A stretch of 64,000 bases of DNA from assembly GCA_016711705.1 (NCBI GenBank), contig JADJSK010000006.1, forward strand, positions 139,003 through 203,002. The letters are read 5' to 3'. The stretch is from Candidatus Brachybacter algidus. Lineage in GTDB: Bacteria > Bacteroidota > Bacteroidia > Chitinophagales > Saprospiraceae. The notes under the pieces were generated by a model. It did not search any database. It saw nothing but the letters and a program-made list of their open reading frames with translations, and was not told where the DNA came from. The position numbers and the translations under genes were made by a program. This document shows positions 18,587 through 28,117 of this stretch, one piece after another. Every line of letters starts with the position of its first letter. The first letter of the stretch is position 1.

Positions 18587-19073
18587 GCTTCTTATATTTA
18601 ATAGTGGCATCAGCATAACCGAAATGTTCGCTCATGTGCATAGTTGGTTTAAGCTCAAGCAGACCAATTTTTAAAAGTGCTTGATGGTGTACCAGATGGT
18701 CGATATTATAGAGCACTTCCCGATAATAAGAAGACTTAATAGCACCCATCGGCAAATCACTCTTAATAAAATCCTGCATGACATTTAATTCAAAATCCGG
18801 GTGGTCCATATCTTTTTTTACTACTTCAATAGCTTCAATACTAGATAATATATTGGATTCTAAGGCAAGATCTCTTATGCGATCATCGTAATTAACCTTG
18901 CCAGAAGTTATACTTTTCACCAGGCATTGGAAATGTTCCACTACATGACGTGTATGTTGGCCGATGGTGGCTCCATCGAGCGTTTCTATAGGTGTGGTAT
19001 ATTGCGTATTATTTATCTGAGCGAGGCTTTCTTGAAGTTGACCAAATAGCATATGTGCTTTTTTGAATATCAT
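18558..19073 (-). CDS. DinB-like four-helix-bundle protein
   Basis: A 171-residue protein with the DinB/YfiT layout: a first helix, then TIGQHTRHVVEHFQCL, and late in the sequence NIDHLVHHQALLKIGL. The His residues in these two places probably form the metal site. Family members include bacillithiol- or mycothiol-dependent transferases, but many are uncharacterised. Its 3' end runs into the NRDE gene, suggesting coexpression. Confidence 0.8.
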   Translation of the reverse strand: MIFKKAHMLFGQLQESLAQINNTQYTTPIETLDGATIGQHTRHVVEHFQCLVKSITSGKVNYDDRIRDLALESNILSSIEAIEVVKKDMDHPDFELNVMQDFIKSDLPMGAIKSSYYREVLYNIDHLVHHQALLKIGLLELKPTMHMSEHFGYADATIKYKKHVHAELPSS

Positions 19074-19317
19074 TGAGTGTAATTATATTTGGTAAATAGG
19101 CTTTAAGGCTATATATACGAGGGAAATTGAAAAAGCTTACAAAAATTCTTTAAAATCTAAACTGATACATATTTTTAACAAATGATTATAATATATCTGA
19201 AGTAAAGATATAAATAGAATCACTTAAGCTGTGAATAATAAAACGTTGCAAATTAAAATAATCTTCTTTCCTAATCTTATATCGCTTTTAGATACGTACT
19301 ATCGTATGTAATTGGAT

Positions 19318-19746
19318 TTATTTTGCCAGATTTTTTAAAAAGTACTCTACTCCGAGCCTATAGCCATCAAGGCCTAAGCCACTGATCATTCCTACACATT
19401 TGGAAGTGAGATACGAATCATGCCGGAAAGGTTCTCTGGCACTAATATTAGATATATGTATCTCTATAGCTGGACTCTTGACAGCAGAGATCGCGTCAGC
19501 AATGGCTATTGAAGTATGTGTGTATGCTCCTGCATTGATGAGTATGCCATCCGCTATAAAACCAATTTCCTGAATGTCGTTAACGATCTCACCTTCTACA
19601 TTTGATTGATAATAAGAAAATAGCACTTCGGGATATTGAATGGCAAGCTCAGCAAGAAAATCATCAAATGACTGCTTACCATATACATTTACCTCTCTCA
19701 TGCCGAGAAGATTGAGGTTTGGACCGTTTAAAATAGCAATGTGCAT
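19318..19746 (-). CDS. aroQ: Type II 3-dehydroquinate dehydratase
   Basis: About 142 residues from the ATG at 19746, a start that puts IAILNGPNLNLLGMRE at the N-terminus as in the family. It dehydrates 3-dehydroquinate in the shikimate pathway. Catalytic features are present: the Tyr lid region (VNVYGKQSF), INAGAYTHTSIAIADAI, and the HISNISAREPFRHDS segment with the catalytic His. It lies 1 bp after the recQ stop, so it is probably read through from recQ. Confidence 0.95.
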   Translation of the reverse strand: MHIAILNGPNLNLLGMREVNVYGKQSFDDFLAELAIQYPEVLFSYYQSNVEGEIVNDIQEIGFIADGILINAGAYTHTSIAIADAISAVKSPAIEIHISNISAREPFRHDSYLTSKCVGMISGLGLDGYRLGVEYFLKNLAK

Positions 19747-19747
19747 A

Positions 19748-21946
19748 TTAATTTGCCATTTCTGATAAGAATACAAGCCTCATAAGTTCAATCTCCTCCC
19801 AAGTGATATCAAGATCTTTGAGAGCAGCAGTCGCAGTCTCCAGATTGTCTGTTTCTGCATTCATGAAATAATCAAAAATATCTTCCTTGACATATTCATC
19901 GATGAGGTCTTCAGTATAATAAGAGAGGTCTAGTTTAGTACCTGAGGTTACGATCATGTATAATTCCTGATAGAATTCATCTCTGTCGAGATTATTGGCC
20001 TTGGCGATGTCTTCCAAAGGTATTTTCTTATCAATTGATTGAATGATAATGACCTTGATCTTCGATTTGTTGACGATCTGTCGGACCATAAAGTCCATAG
20101 GACGCTCTATTTCATTGTCTTCAACGTATTTGGAGATGACTTTAATGAAAGGGGCACCGTATCTCTCGGCTTTGCCTTTACTTACACCTGTGATACTCGC
20201 CATATCCTCCATTGATACAGGGTATTGCGTCGCCATATCCTCGATAGAAGGATCAGTAAAGATCACAAATGGTGGTACTTTATGTTTTTTGGCTTCCTGC
20301 TTTCTTACATCATCGAGTAGTTTGACCAGAGCTTCATCAAGGGCTGCGGTACCTCCCCCGGATTCATCATCAGGCGTAGTATCTTCAGGAAATATCTGAT
20401 TAAGCGGAATTTGAATCAATGAAGGTTCTTTCATAAAGTCATGACCAAGATCTGATATTTTCATCAGGCCATAATTGTCAATGTCTTTAAATAGATAATT
20501 ACGAAGTAATGCCTGTCTGAATATCGAATTCCAGAAATTTTCATCATACTCTTTCCCGCATCCGAAAGAATCGTATTCTGTAAATTTATATAACTTAAGC
20601 TGTTGAGTAGGATTCCCGGTAATGAAATCAACCAAGACCTTGATGTTATAACCCTCGTTGAGTTCTTTGGTTATTTCTAATGCTAGTTGCATTTCTTCTG
20701 TGACATCTTTTAATTCTTTAGGATGACGGCAGTTATCGCATTTTTTTTCACAACCTTCTGCATCAAATTCTTCACCAAAATAATGCAATAAAAACTTCCT
20801 TCTACAAGCAGAACTTTCTGCATAAGCTTCTACTTCCTGGAGCAATAAAGCACCCATCTCCCGCTCAGCTACAGGTTTGTCTCTTAGAAATTTTTCCAGT
20901 CGCGTAAGGTCTTTTACCGAGAAAAACGCAACACAATTTCCTTCAAGACCGTCTCTTCCTGCACGTCCTGTTTCCTGGTAATAATTCTCAATACTTTTGG
21001 GTATATCATAATGGATGACAAAGCGCACGTCAGGCTTGTCTATACCCATACCAAAAGCTATAGTGGCGCATATGACATTGATGTTCTCCATGAGGAAATC
21101 ATCTTGTGTCCTCGCTCTTTGTTTGGCATCCAAACCGGCATGATAAGGAGCTGCTTTTATACCGTTTACATTAAGTATATCAGCCAGATCCTCAGTGGTC
21201 TTTCTATTTTGTACATATATAATACCTGAGATCTTTTTATGTCCTTTAATGAATTGAAGCATACTCTTAATTGTCTGCTCCTTGGACACTTTAGGTCGGA
21301 TCTCATAATAAAGGTTGTCCCGATTAAATGAGGAAACAAAAGTATTTTCATCATCCATGTCCAGGATCTTAACAATATCTGATCTGACCTTTGGTGTGGC
21401 AGTGGCTGTAAGTGCTATCACCGGAATTTTAGTTCCGATAGCTTCTATCATCGTTCTGATCCTTCTATATTCAGGTCTGAAGTCGTGTCCCCATTCAGAG
21501 ATACAATGTGCTTCATCCACTGCAACAAAAGAAATATTTGAATTGTGAAAGTAATCCAGATTTTCCTCCTTAGTCAAAGTCTCCGGTGCTATATATAACA
21601 ACTTAGTCTTACCATCATCAATGTCTTGTTTGACTTGTTTGATCTGCCCTTTATTAAGCGATGAATTGAGGAAATGCGCCACATTGTCTTCCTTGCTGTA
21701 ACCCCTGATAGAGTCCACCTGGTTTTTCATCAAGGCGATAAGCGGTGATATGACGATGGCAGTACCTTCCATCAGCAGTGCCGGAAGTTGATAACATAGT
21801 GATTTACCTCCGCCGGTTGGCATCAGCACGAATGTATCTTTGCCTTCTAGCAGGCTTTCAATGATTTCTTTCTGCTGGCCTTTAAACTTATTGAAGCCAA
21901 AATATTTCTGTAATGCAACTTGTAAGTTGTCTTCTTTAACGTCCAT
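19748..21946 (-). CDS. recQ: ATP-dependent DNA helicase RecQ
   Basis: A 732-residue helicase. It has the Walker A FVLMPTGGGKSLCYQLPAL, the DEAH box AVDEAHCISEWGHDFRPEY, motif VI YYQETGRAGRDG, and a zinc-binding RQC with CRRKFLLHYF and CEKKCDNCRHP. An HRDC domain follows near 570-640 (DMASITGVSKGKAERYG) and then a C-terminal helical region. It acts in recombination and repair. Unlike typical 600-residue RecQ, it carries a C-terminal extension of about 100 residues, common in Bacteroidota. Confidence 0.95.
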   Translation of the reverse strand: MDVKEDNLQVALQKYFGFNKFKGQQKEIIESLLEGKDTFVLMPTGGGKSLCYQLPALLMEGTAIVISPLIALMKNQVDSIRGYSKEDNVAHFLNSSLNKGQIKQVKQDIDDGKTKLLYIAPETLTKEENLDYFHNSNISFVAVDEAHCISEWGHDFRPEYRRIRTMIEAIGTKIPVIALTATATPKVRSDIVKILDMDDENTFVSSFNRDNLYYEIRPKVSKEQTIKSMLQFIKGHKKISGIIYVQNRKTTEDLADILNVNGIKAAPYHAGLDAKQRARTQDDFLMENINVICATIAFGMGIDKPDVRFVIHYDIPKSIENYYQETGRAGRDGLEGNCVAFFSVKDLTRLEKFLRDKPVAEREMGALLLQEVEAYAESSACRRKFLLHYFGEEFDAEGCEKKCDNCRHPKELKDVTEEMQLALEITKELNEGYNIKVLVDFITGNPTQQLKLYKFTEYDSFGCGKEYDENFWNSIFRQALLRNYLFKDIDNYGLMKISDLGHDFMKEPSLIQIPLNQIFPEDTTPDDESGGGTAALDEALVKLLDDVRKQEAKKHKVPPFVIFTDPSIEDMATQYPVSMEDMASITGVSKGKAERYGAPFIKVISKYVEDNEIERPMDFMVRQIVNKSKIKVIIIQSIDKKIPLEDIAKANNLDRDEFYQELYMIVTSGTKLDLSYYTEDLIDEYVKEDIFDYFMNAETDNLETATAALKDLDITWEEIELMRLVFLSEMAN

Positions 21947-22121
21947 TAGTTAGTTAAAAATAAGAATATGAAAGAAAAGGGTCACGACCCTATATTTTAA
22001 TATCCAAGATAAGATAATTTTCTTTAAAAAAATAAAAATCTTAAAAGCAGAAAGAAAGAGTTACTTCAGGTAGTGAGAATGACAATATGAATCAGGCTAA
22101 TTCATCTTATAAAAACTGAGT

Positions 22122-22165
22122 ATAAAAAAAAGGAGGTAGGCTATTACCGCCTGACCTCCATTTTT
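22122..22165 (-). terminator. Terminator after the Tricorn-like gene
   Basis: A GC-rich stem of 10 bp with one bulge (GGAGGT/ACCTCC plus AGGC/GCCT), flanked by A and T runs. On the minus strand a T run follows. It lies about 20 bp beyond the stop of the S41/Tricorn gene. It could also work in the opposite direction. Confidence 0.8.
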
Positions 22166-22183
22166 CTATTTATAAGACAAATT

Positions 22184-25100
22184 TTATCTCGTTTCAGGGG
22201 CGGGCCTCTGAGGCATTACAAAAGGTCTGACTTTCAATAACCGCATTGCTTCATCTATCGCTCTATCCAATTGTACATCGATACCTTTGGAGAAAGCACC
22301 CAGATCTTCATCAACAGGTATATCAGGATCTACACCATGTCCTTCCTTAAACCATGTGCCATCCAGGTTGTACATTCTAAATGTAGGTGAAGTGATATTA
22401 CCTCCATCTATAAGTTGTGGAGCACCACTAATGCCGATGAGACCACCCCATGTTCTGGTTCCAACTAAAGGACCCAAGCCTCTCTTTTTGAAATAATCAG
22501 GAAAAGCATCGCCTCCTGATCCGCTCCACCCATTGATCAACATTACTTTTGGGCCAAAATGACCTGCAGGTGGCCATTTCCAGGATTCTCCATCTCTTGT
22601 CGCCCAGTATACTAGTGGCTTCCTGTCAAGCATTTCAATAAATCTGTCAGGTATCTGACCACCATTGTTAAACCTTTCATCTATGATGAGGGCCTTTTTA
22701 TCCATCTGTGCATTGAACATTCTCATTAGCTCATTTTGACCATCCAACCCTGTACTAGGTACATATATATAACCGACATCGCCATTAGAAACTTTATCCA
22801 CATGGCTTCGCATGTTTTCTATCCAAGCCAAATTACGCAGTCTGGATTCATCGCTCATCGTTTTTACTACTGCTTTTTTTGCTCCTGTCCACGATGGTTG
22901 GTTATTATAGGTTAATTCCACCGTGGTGTTGTCTAATCCGTCAAAAGCGGCAAAAGGTTCACCATCTGTAGTAATAGGAATACCGTTAACAGCAAGTATG
23001 TAATCACCTTCTTTTATTTTTACACCAGATTGGTCCAGCGGCGAACGAACTTCTGCATCCCATTCCGCACCACGGATAATTTTTGCGATTTTGTAGTATT
23101 TGCCATCTGCTGCCCAATTGACACCCAGATACCCTGTACCATGAATCTTGCCCTGCTCAAGATCTCCACCACTATTATATGTATGTGAAGCGTTTAGTTC
23201 CCCAATCATTTCACCAAGAATGAAACTGACATCATTTCTGTTGGCTGCTCCTTCAAGCATTTTTAAATAATTGGTTTTTACACCTTCCCAGTTTACACCA
23301 TGCATGTTTTTATCATAGAAATAGTCCCTTTGTATACGCCATGCATCCATGAATAATTGCTTCCATTCAGCTCTTGGATCGATGGTGGCGATCATAGATT
23401 TTCGGTTGATTGGCTTTTCAAATTTGGCTCCTTCTGAAGGATCTACGACAGCATATTCCCCTCCTTTTTCTACTAAGATTTTACTTTTGTCGGCACTTAT
23501 CAAATAATAACCAGCACCATCCATTACCAACTTTTCTTCTTTCTTTTCGAAATCATAAAACTTGAGAGCTGAACTGCCACCATCGCTTCCTGTATTTGGA
23601 TATCTCATAAACAGGATCTTTCCTTTCATCGGATTGATGGATCCAATGTTGCCTGGAATAATTGGAAGTATCTCCATCCTCCGCTCCATATTGTCCAGAT
23701 CTATGTCGATTTTTGCTACTTTTTCAGGTTTTTTAGTTTCCTCCTTTCCTTTTTTATCCTTTTTAGCGTCTTTTTTCTGCTCTTCTTCCTTTTTCTTTTC
23801 TTCTTTGGTTGCAACTACATCATCTTTTGGCGCCAGGAAAGCGACAGAATCTTTACTAAGTGTAATGACACCGATCTGACTCGAATTGTTATATACAAAT
23901 GTGTTATCAAAATCACTATAATTAGGATTGAAGACTTGACTTGTTGTCATAAATAAATATTTACCTTCCGGGTCGAACATAGGATTGCTGCAATTGTAAA
24001 ATCCGTCTGTCACTTTGCTAGCCTTTTTGCTATCGAGATTATATAAAAATACTGCCTGATGAGAATTTGGCATGTCTCTGCTGTAGGCCATCCATCTGCT
24101 ATCGGAGGACCAGTCACATGTAAATCCCTGAGTGCTTCCATGAGAAAATTGCAGTAACTCATCCACAGCATATGTAGAAGAATTGGAAAGGTCGAAGATC
24201 TTAATTTCACCTGCATTGTCTATAAAGGATATTTTTTTAGAATCAGGAGACCAGTAAGGTGTATATCTGAAGCCTGCACCATATGAGGTCAATTTCTTTT
24301 TAGTTCCTTCCGCTCCAGCTTCCATTACATACAGTTCGTATTCACCTGTAGCATCAGACCAGTAAGCAATGTTCTTGCCGTCAGGAGACCAGGCAGGCGT
24401 GCGCTCAGCAATTCCCGAAGTGTTGGTAAGATTGCGCGTTACTCCTTCCTTGGCCGGTAAAGAAAATACATCTCCTCTTGATTCTATGAGTATGCGCTTA
24501 CCATCCGGGCTAATATTCACATTCTGTATGTAGTCTTCCACAGATTCAGAACGCGGCATTAAGGCAGACATATCAGAAGTAATGTTTACAGAAATAGTTT
24601 TATTTGATTTGGATGCAATATTGTATAAATGTAATTTTCCTCCTTGTTCAAAGACAATATCACCATTGCCAAGAGATGGAAAATGGATGTCGAAATCTTT
24701 GTAAGAAGTAATTTGTTCTATGCGCTTATTTGTGATATTGTATTTCCACAAATTCATGCGTTCCTCATTGCCACGGTCTGATATGAAAAAGATTTCATCA
24801 TTGTGCCACATTGGAAATTCATCCCCACCTCCTTCTTGCGGAGATAATCTTTTACTTGTATTGTCTGTAAGATTATATATTTGAATGGTTCCTTTCGTGC
24901 CCCCTTTGTATCTTTTCCATGTCCTGAATATTTGCGAAATGTAGACTACTGCCATTTGATTTCCATCCGGACTGAATGCACCATATTCTGCATATTCAAA
25001 AGGCATTTTTTGATCAGGACCACCTTCTTTAGGAACCTTATAAAACTGGCTGAATCGCATCTTACCACTCTCTCTTAGCGAACTAAAAACTATTGATTTG

Positions 25101-25450
25101 CCGTCGACAGACCAGTCGATTACCTTGTCACCATAACCGTGTGAGGTAAGTCTTTTTGGTATTCCGCCATTTGAATTCATGACATATACGTCCATATTTC
25201 CGTCATAATTGGCAGAAAATGCAATTTCTTTACCATCCGGAGAATATTTTGGAAAAGATTCCAGTCCGGGAGGTGAGCTCAACTTTATTGCCTGCCCACC
25301 AGCTTTAGGCACTTGCCAAAGATCATTGGCATAAGTAAAAATGATATTGTCCTGGGATACATCAGGAAACCTCATAAGAGATGCGTCAATCTGAGCATTA
25401 ACAGAAGTAAATCCCATTATGAACAGGACGAAAGAAAATAGTTTTTTCAT
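22184..25450 (-). CDS. Tricorn-like S41 protease with beta-propeller
   Basis: About 1088 residues from the ATG at 25450, which gives a clean signal peptide (MKKLFSFVLFIMGFTSVNA). The N-terminal half has WD40-like beta-propeller blades (SPDGKEIAFSANYDG, WSPDGKNIAYWSD, WSPDSKKISFID). A charged Lys/Glu linker lies near 560-590, then a PDZ domain (IKEGDYILAVNGIPI) and the S41 catalytic core, with RFNNGGQIPD and the nucleophile region GWSGSGGDAFPDYF. This is the Tricorn protease arrangement; here it is exported, probably degrading peptides in the periplasm. Confidence 0.92.
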   Translation of the reverse strand: MKKLFSFVLFIMGFTSVNAQIDASLMRFPDVSQDNIIFTYANDLWQVPKAGGQAIKLSSPPGLESFPKYSPDGKEIAFSANYDGNMDVYVMNSNGGIPKRLTSHGYGDKVIDWSVDGKSIVFSSLRESGKMRFSQFYKVPKEGGPDQKMPFEYAEYGAFSPDGNQMAVVYISQIFRTWKRYKGGTKGTIQIYNLTDNTSKRLSPQEGGGDEFPMWHNDEIFFISDRGNEERMNLWKYNITNKRIEQITSYKDFDIHFPSLGNGDIVFEQGGKLHLYNIASKSNKTISVNITSDMSALMPRSESVEDYIQNVNISPDGKRILIESRGDVFSLPAKEGVTRNLTNTSGIAERTPAWSPDGKNIAYWSDATGEYELYVMEAGAEGTKKKLTSYGAGFRYTPYWSPDSKKISFIDNAGEIKIFDLSNSSTYAVDELLQFSHGSTQGFTCDWSSDSRWMAYSRDMPNSHQAVFLYNLDSKKASKVTDGFYNCSNPMFDPEGKYLFMTTSQVFNPNYSDFDNTFVYNNSSQIGVITLSKDSVAFLAPKDDVVATKEEKKKEEEQKKDAKKDKKGKEETKKPEKVAKIDIDLDNMERRMEILPIIPGNIGSINPMKGKILFMRYPNTGSDGGSSALKFYDFEKKEEKLVMDGAGYYLISADKSKILVEKGGEYAVVDPSEGAKFEKPINRKSMIATIDPRAEWKQLFMDAWRIQRDYFYDKNMHGVNWEGVKTNYLKMLEGAANRNDVSFILGEMIGELNASHTYNSGGDLEQGKIHGTGYLGVNWAADGKYYKIAKIIRGAEWDAEVRSPLDQSGVKIKEGDYILAVNGIPITTDGEPFAAFDGLDNTTVELTYNNQPSWTGAKKAVVKTMSDESRLRNLAWIENMRSHVDKVSNGDVGYIYVPSTGLDGQNELMRMFNAQMDKKALIIDERFNNGGQIPDRFIEMLDRKPLVYWATRDGESWKWPPAGHFGPKVMLINGWSGSGGDAFPDYFKKRGLGPLVGTRTWGGLIGISGAPQLIDGGNITSPTFRMYNLDGTWFKEGHGVDPDIPVDEDLGAFSKGIDVQLDRAIDEAMRLLKVRPFVMPQRPAPETR

Positions 25451-25514
25451 GATAATTGAATTTGAATCTTTGCTTTTACGTAGGGAATAGTCTATAGAAT
25501 AGCCCATGATGCAC

Positions 25515-25900
25515 CAAATTTAATTATTAATTTAAATTATACTAAAAGATTTAGATAAAGTCATCTAAAAGACAGATAAAAAGGTAGAATGTAAATGATA
25601 CTCAGTAAAAAAGCTCGTTTTTAAATATTTTCTAAATTTTACTCGCTAGGTAAATTTAAAGAACTAGATAGTTACTAATGGTTGTGGAATGTCAAAGAAT
25701 CTCTCTGGTATCTTCTTGAAGTTCAGGAGATCTCTTACCCTTCTTTTATATATTACATTTCATCTCAAGTTATTTTTTTGATTTAGAGCAATAGGTATGG
25801 AATGACTTCTAACTTTAGGGTGAGTGATAACAAAGGTTTTCTAAAAATATTTACGCCCGGCCTTTTGTATTTTATTAGCTTTATGCTATAAAATTCAAAC
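25515..25900. other. Intergenic region with a dispersed repeat copy
   Basis: About 390 bp between divergent genes. On the minus strand TAAATTTG at 25522-25515 fits the -7 element for the protease gene. A reverse-oriented copy of the roughly 38-bp dispersed repeat lies at 25761-25793. No gene was found. Confidence 0.55.
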
Positions 25901-26371
25901 TTGACTAAATATTCAATTATTTTGATTTTGAGCGTTCTGCTTATGAATTGCTCAATAAGAAAGAATTCTATAACTTACATAGAAGATTCTCCCCAACTAA
26001 TTTTCTTAACCTATAAAGTTTACAATAAAGACAATAAGTACAGTGCCGTTCTTGTGGACTCTATTACAAAACCCGGAAAGCTGAAGGATAATGACAAGAC
26101 TCTGGCAGTCAACATTTCTGGTAATTATCAAATTAAACAATCAGACCAAAAATCCAAAGAACTTTCCAGCATTTATGTTGCTGATGTCCTTACTAAATCT
26201 GTCGAATATGCCGATGATAAAGGCCAATTTCAAAAGAGAATCTTTAAGCTTGACAGCGCCTTCATATCAGTTCGAATGGATCTTCTTCCAGCCACTAGTG
26301 TGATCACTCTGTCCAGGATTAATGATGATCTCAAGAAAAAAGTCCTGACCAAAACTACTATTCATAAATAA
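25901..26371 (+). CDS. Putative lipoprotein of unknown function
   Basis: A 156-residue protein starting at a TTG codon. That start is preferred because it yields a full lipoprotein signal with the lipobox LLMNC (Cys 17); the first ATG would lie inside the signal. No upstream ATG remains open. The mature part has alternating beta-type strands (KYSAVLVDSITKPGKLKD, KRIFKLDSAFISVRMD). No family was recognised. It is 12 bp upstream of the M64 peptidase gene and probably cotranscribed. Confidence 0.6.
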   Translation: MTKYSIILILSVLLMNCSIRKNSITYIEDSPQLIFLTYKVYNKDNKYSAVLVDSITKPGKLKDNDKTLAVNISGNYQIKQSDQKSKELSSIYVADVLTKSVEYADDKGQFQKRIFKLDSAFISVRMDLLPATSVITLSRINDDLKKKVLTKTTIHK

Positions 26372-26383
26372 AAACCGATCTAA

Positions 26384-27781
26384 ATGAGATTATTTTTGGC
26401 CATTGCCTTTTTGTTTTTCATGAGTCTTGCATGTGAGGCGCAGTCTTTTAAGGTAGATACCATCTTCTTTTCAGGAAAATCTGAGAAATTCATCAATATA
26501 GTAATTCTACCTGACGGTTATCAAGAATCAGAGTTGGCAAAATTCAAAACAGATGCTGAAGCTTTTGTCAATGTTTTCTTCACCGTGCAGCCGTTTGATC
26601 GATATAGCAATTATTTCAATGTATTTATTGTCAATGTACCTTCTAATGAAAGTGGTGCAGATCATCCTGGCACAGCTACTGACGTTACAGAACCTGCCCA
26701 TGAAGTGCAAAGCGTAGATAATTACTTCGGTTCAACTTTTGATTATTTTGATATTCACAGACTATTAGTCCCCTTGGAAGAGGGAAAGATATTCAGTGTT
26801 TTGGCCAATAATGTTCCACTTTATGACCAAGCTATAATTCTTGCAAATACACCATATTATGGAGGCAGCGGTGGTACTTTTGCTACGGCTTCCCTTCACA
26901 GTCAATCTATAGAGGTAACTATACATGAGTTGGGACATTCCTTTGCAGGACTGTCAGATGAATATTATGCAGGTGATTTTTATGCCGGCGAGAATGTTAA
27001 CATGACAAAGGAAACTGATCCAGAGAAAGTAAGATGGAAGAATTGGATCGGCACCAATGAAGTAGGTATTTATCAACATTGTTGCAGCGGCAATTCTGCT
27101 CAGTGGTATAGTCCACACCAGTCTTGTAAGATGAGGATGCTGGGTGCTCCTTTTTGTTCAGTATGCCAGCAGGCTATTGTGGAAAGAATACATCGACTTG
27201 TTTCGCCTGTTAATCATTACTATCCTGAAAGTTTGGATTTGGTCATTGAAAATGAAACCATAGATTTTAATGTTAATCTCATCAAGCCCCAACCGAATAC
27301 ACTCCATAGTATATGGGAGTTAAATGGAGAAATCACAGGAGTAACAGGTGAAGAATTTTCTCTGAACGGAAGTGAGTTGCTGCCTGGTCTGAATTTCCTG
27401 GCTGTCTATGTGGAAGATACCTCTGAATTGATTAGGGTCGATGGGCATGACCAGATTCATCTGTCTTCTGTGGTCTGGAGTATCGACAATAATAAGTTAA
27501 GTACAGACAAAGTCCAGGCAAGTGCGTATGATATTTCTATAAAATTATATCCCAATCCGATATCTGATGTTCTGAATATCACTATAGAAAGTGATCTTCC
27601 CAAAGGTCGAAAATTTACAATCGAACTGTATGATATTACAGGGAAAAAACTCAAACATTTTTCTGCTACTAATAATGATAATACGTCAATCAATTTAGAC
27701 GAATTTGCTTCCGGTACATACGGAGTAAATGTCTATGATGGAAAATTGAAAGTAGGATCTAAAAAAATAATTATAAAGTAA
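26384..27781 (+). CDS. M64 (IgA-peptidase-like) metallopeptidase with T9SS signal
   Basis: A 465-residue secreted protein. It has a signal peptide (to about residue 19, CEA), an N-terminal region with KFINIVILPDGYQESE typical of M64, and the zinc motif HELGHSFAGLSDEYY with His181, Glu182 and His185. A Cys-rich stretch follows (QHCCSGNSAQW, FCSVCQQ). The last 75 residues form a type A type IX sorting domain (IKLYPNPISDVLNI), so it is exported through the T9SS and possibly attached to the cell surface. Confidence 0.92.
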   Translation: MRLFLAIAFLFFMSLACEAQSFKVDTIFFSGKSEKFINIVILPDGYQESELAKFKTDAEAFVNVFFTVQPFDRYSNYFNVFIVNVPSNESGADHPGTATDVTEPAHEVQSVDNYFGSTFDYFDIHRLLVPLEEGKIFSVLANNVPLYDQAIILANTPYYGGSGGTFATASLHSQSIEVTIHELGHSFAGLSDEYYAGDFYAGENVNMTKETDPEKVRWKNWIGTNEVGIYQHCCSGNSAQWYSPHQSCKMRMLGAPFCSVCQQAIVERIHRLVSPVNHYYPESLDLVIENETIDFNVNLIKPQPNTLHSIWELNGEITGVTGEEFSLNGSELLPGLNFLAVYVEDTSELIRVDGHDQIHLSSVVWSIDNNKLSTDKVQASAYDISIKLYPNPISDVLNITIESDLPKGRKFTIELYDITGKKLKHFSATNNDNTSINLDEFASGTYGVNVYDGKLKVGSKKIIIK

Positions 27782-28117
27782 ACTATAAAAGAATTAGCAG
27801 ATCATAAGTCATTTTTTAACCTTTTCCCCCTTGAACTTGCTTTTTTAGTATTTATCGAAAATGTTTATTTATAGAAACCACATTTGAAATTTTTTTTTAG
27901 TCAATTGCTTTGCGTTCGTTCGGCACAACCAAGGTTATTAGGAGATATTTGGCATTTTTGCAGTACTTTATAAAATCAAAATGTAGTATTCTTAAATTTA
28001 AAATTTGTATTTATCATAATGTTCAAAATATTATTCTATAATTGTCTTTATATTTTTCATAATAATATTACCTTAGCGCCAATATCCAATAATTCGTTTC
28101 TATAAAACATTCTATCA
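27782..28117. other. Intergenic region
   Basis: About 335 bp, very AT-rich. It likely holds the promoter of the large adhesin gene, but no clear -33/-7 pair could be picked out. No other structure was seen. Confidence 0.4.
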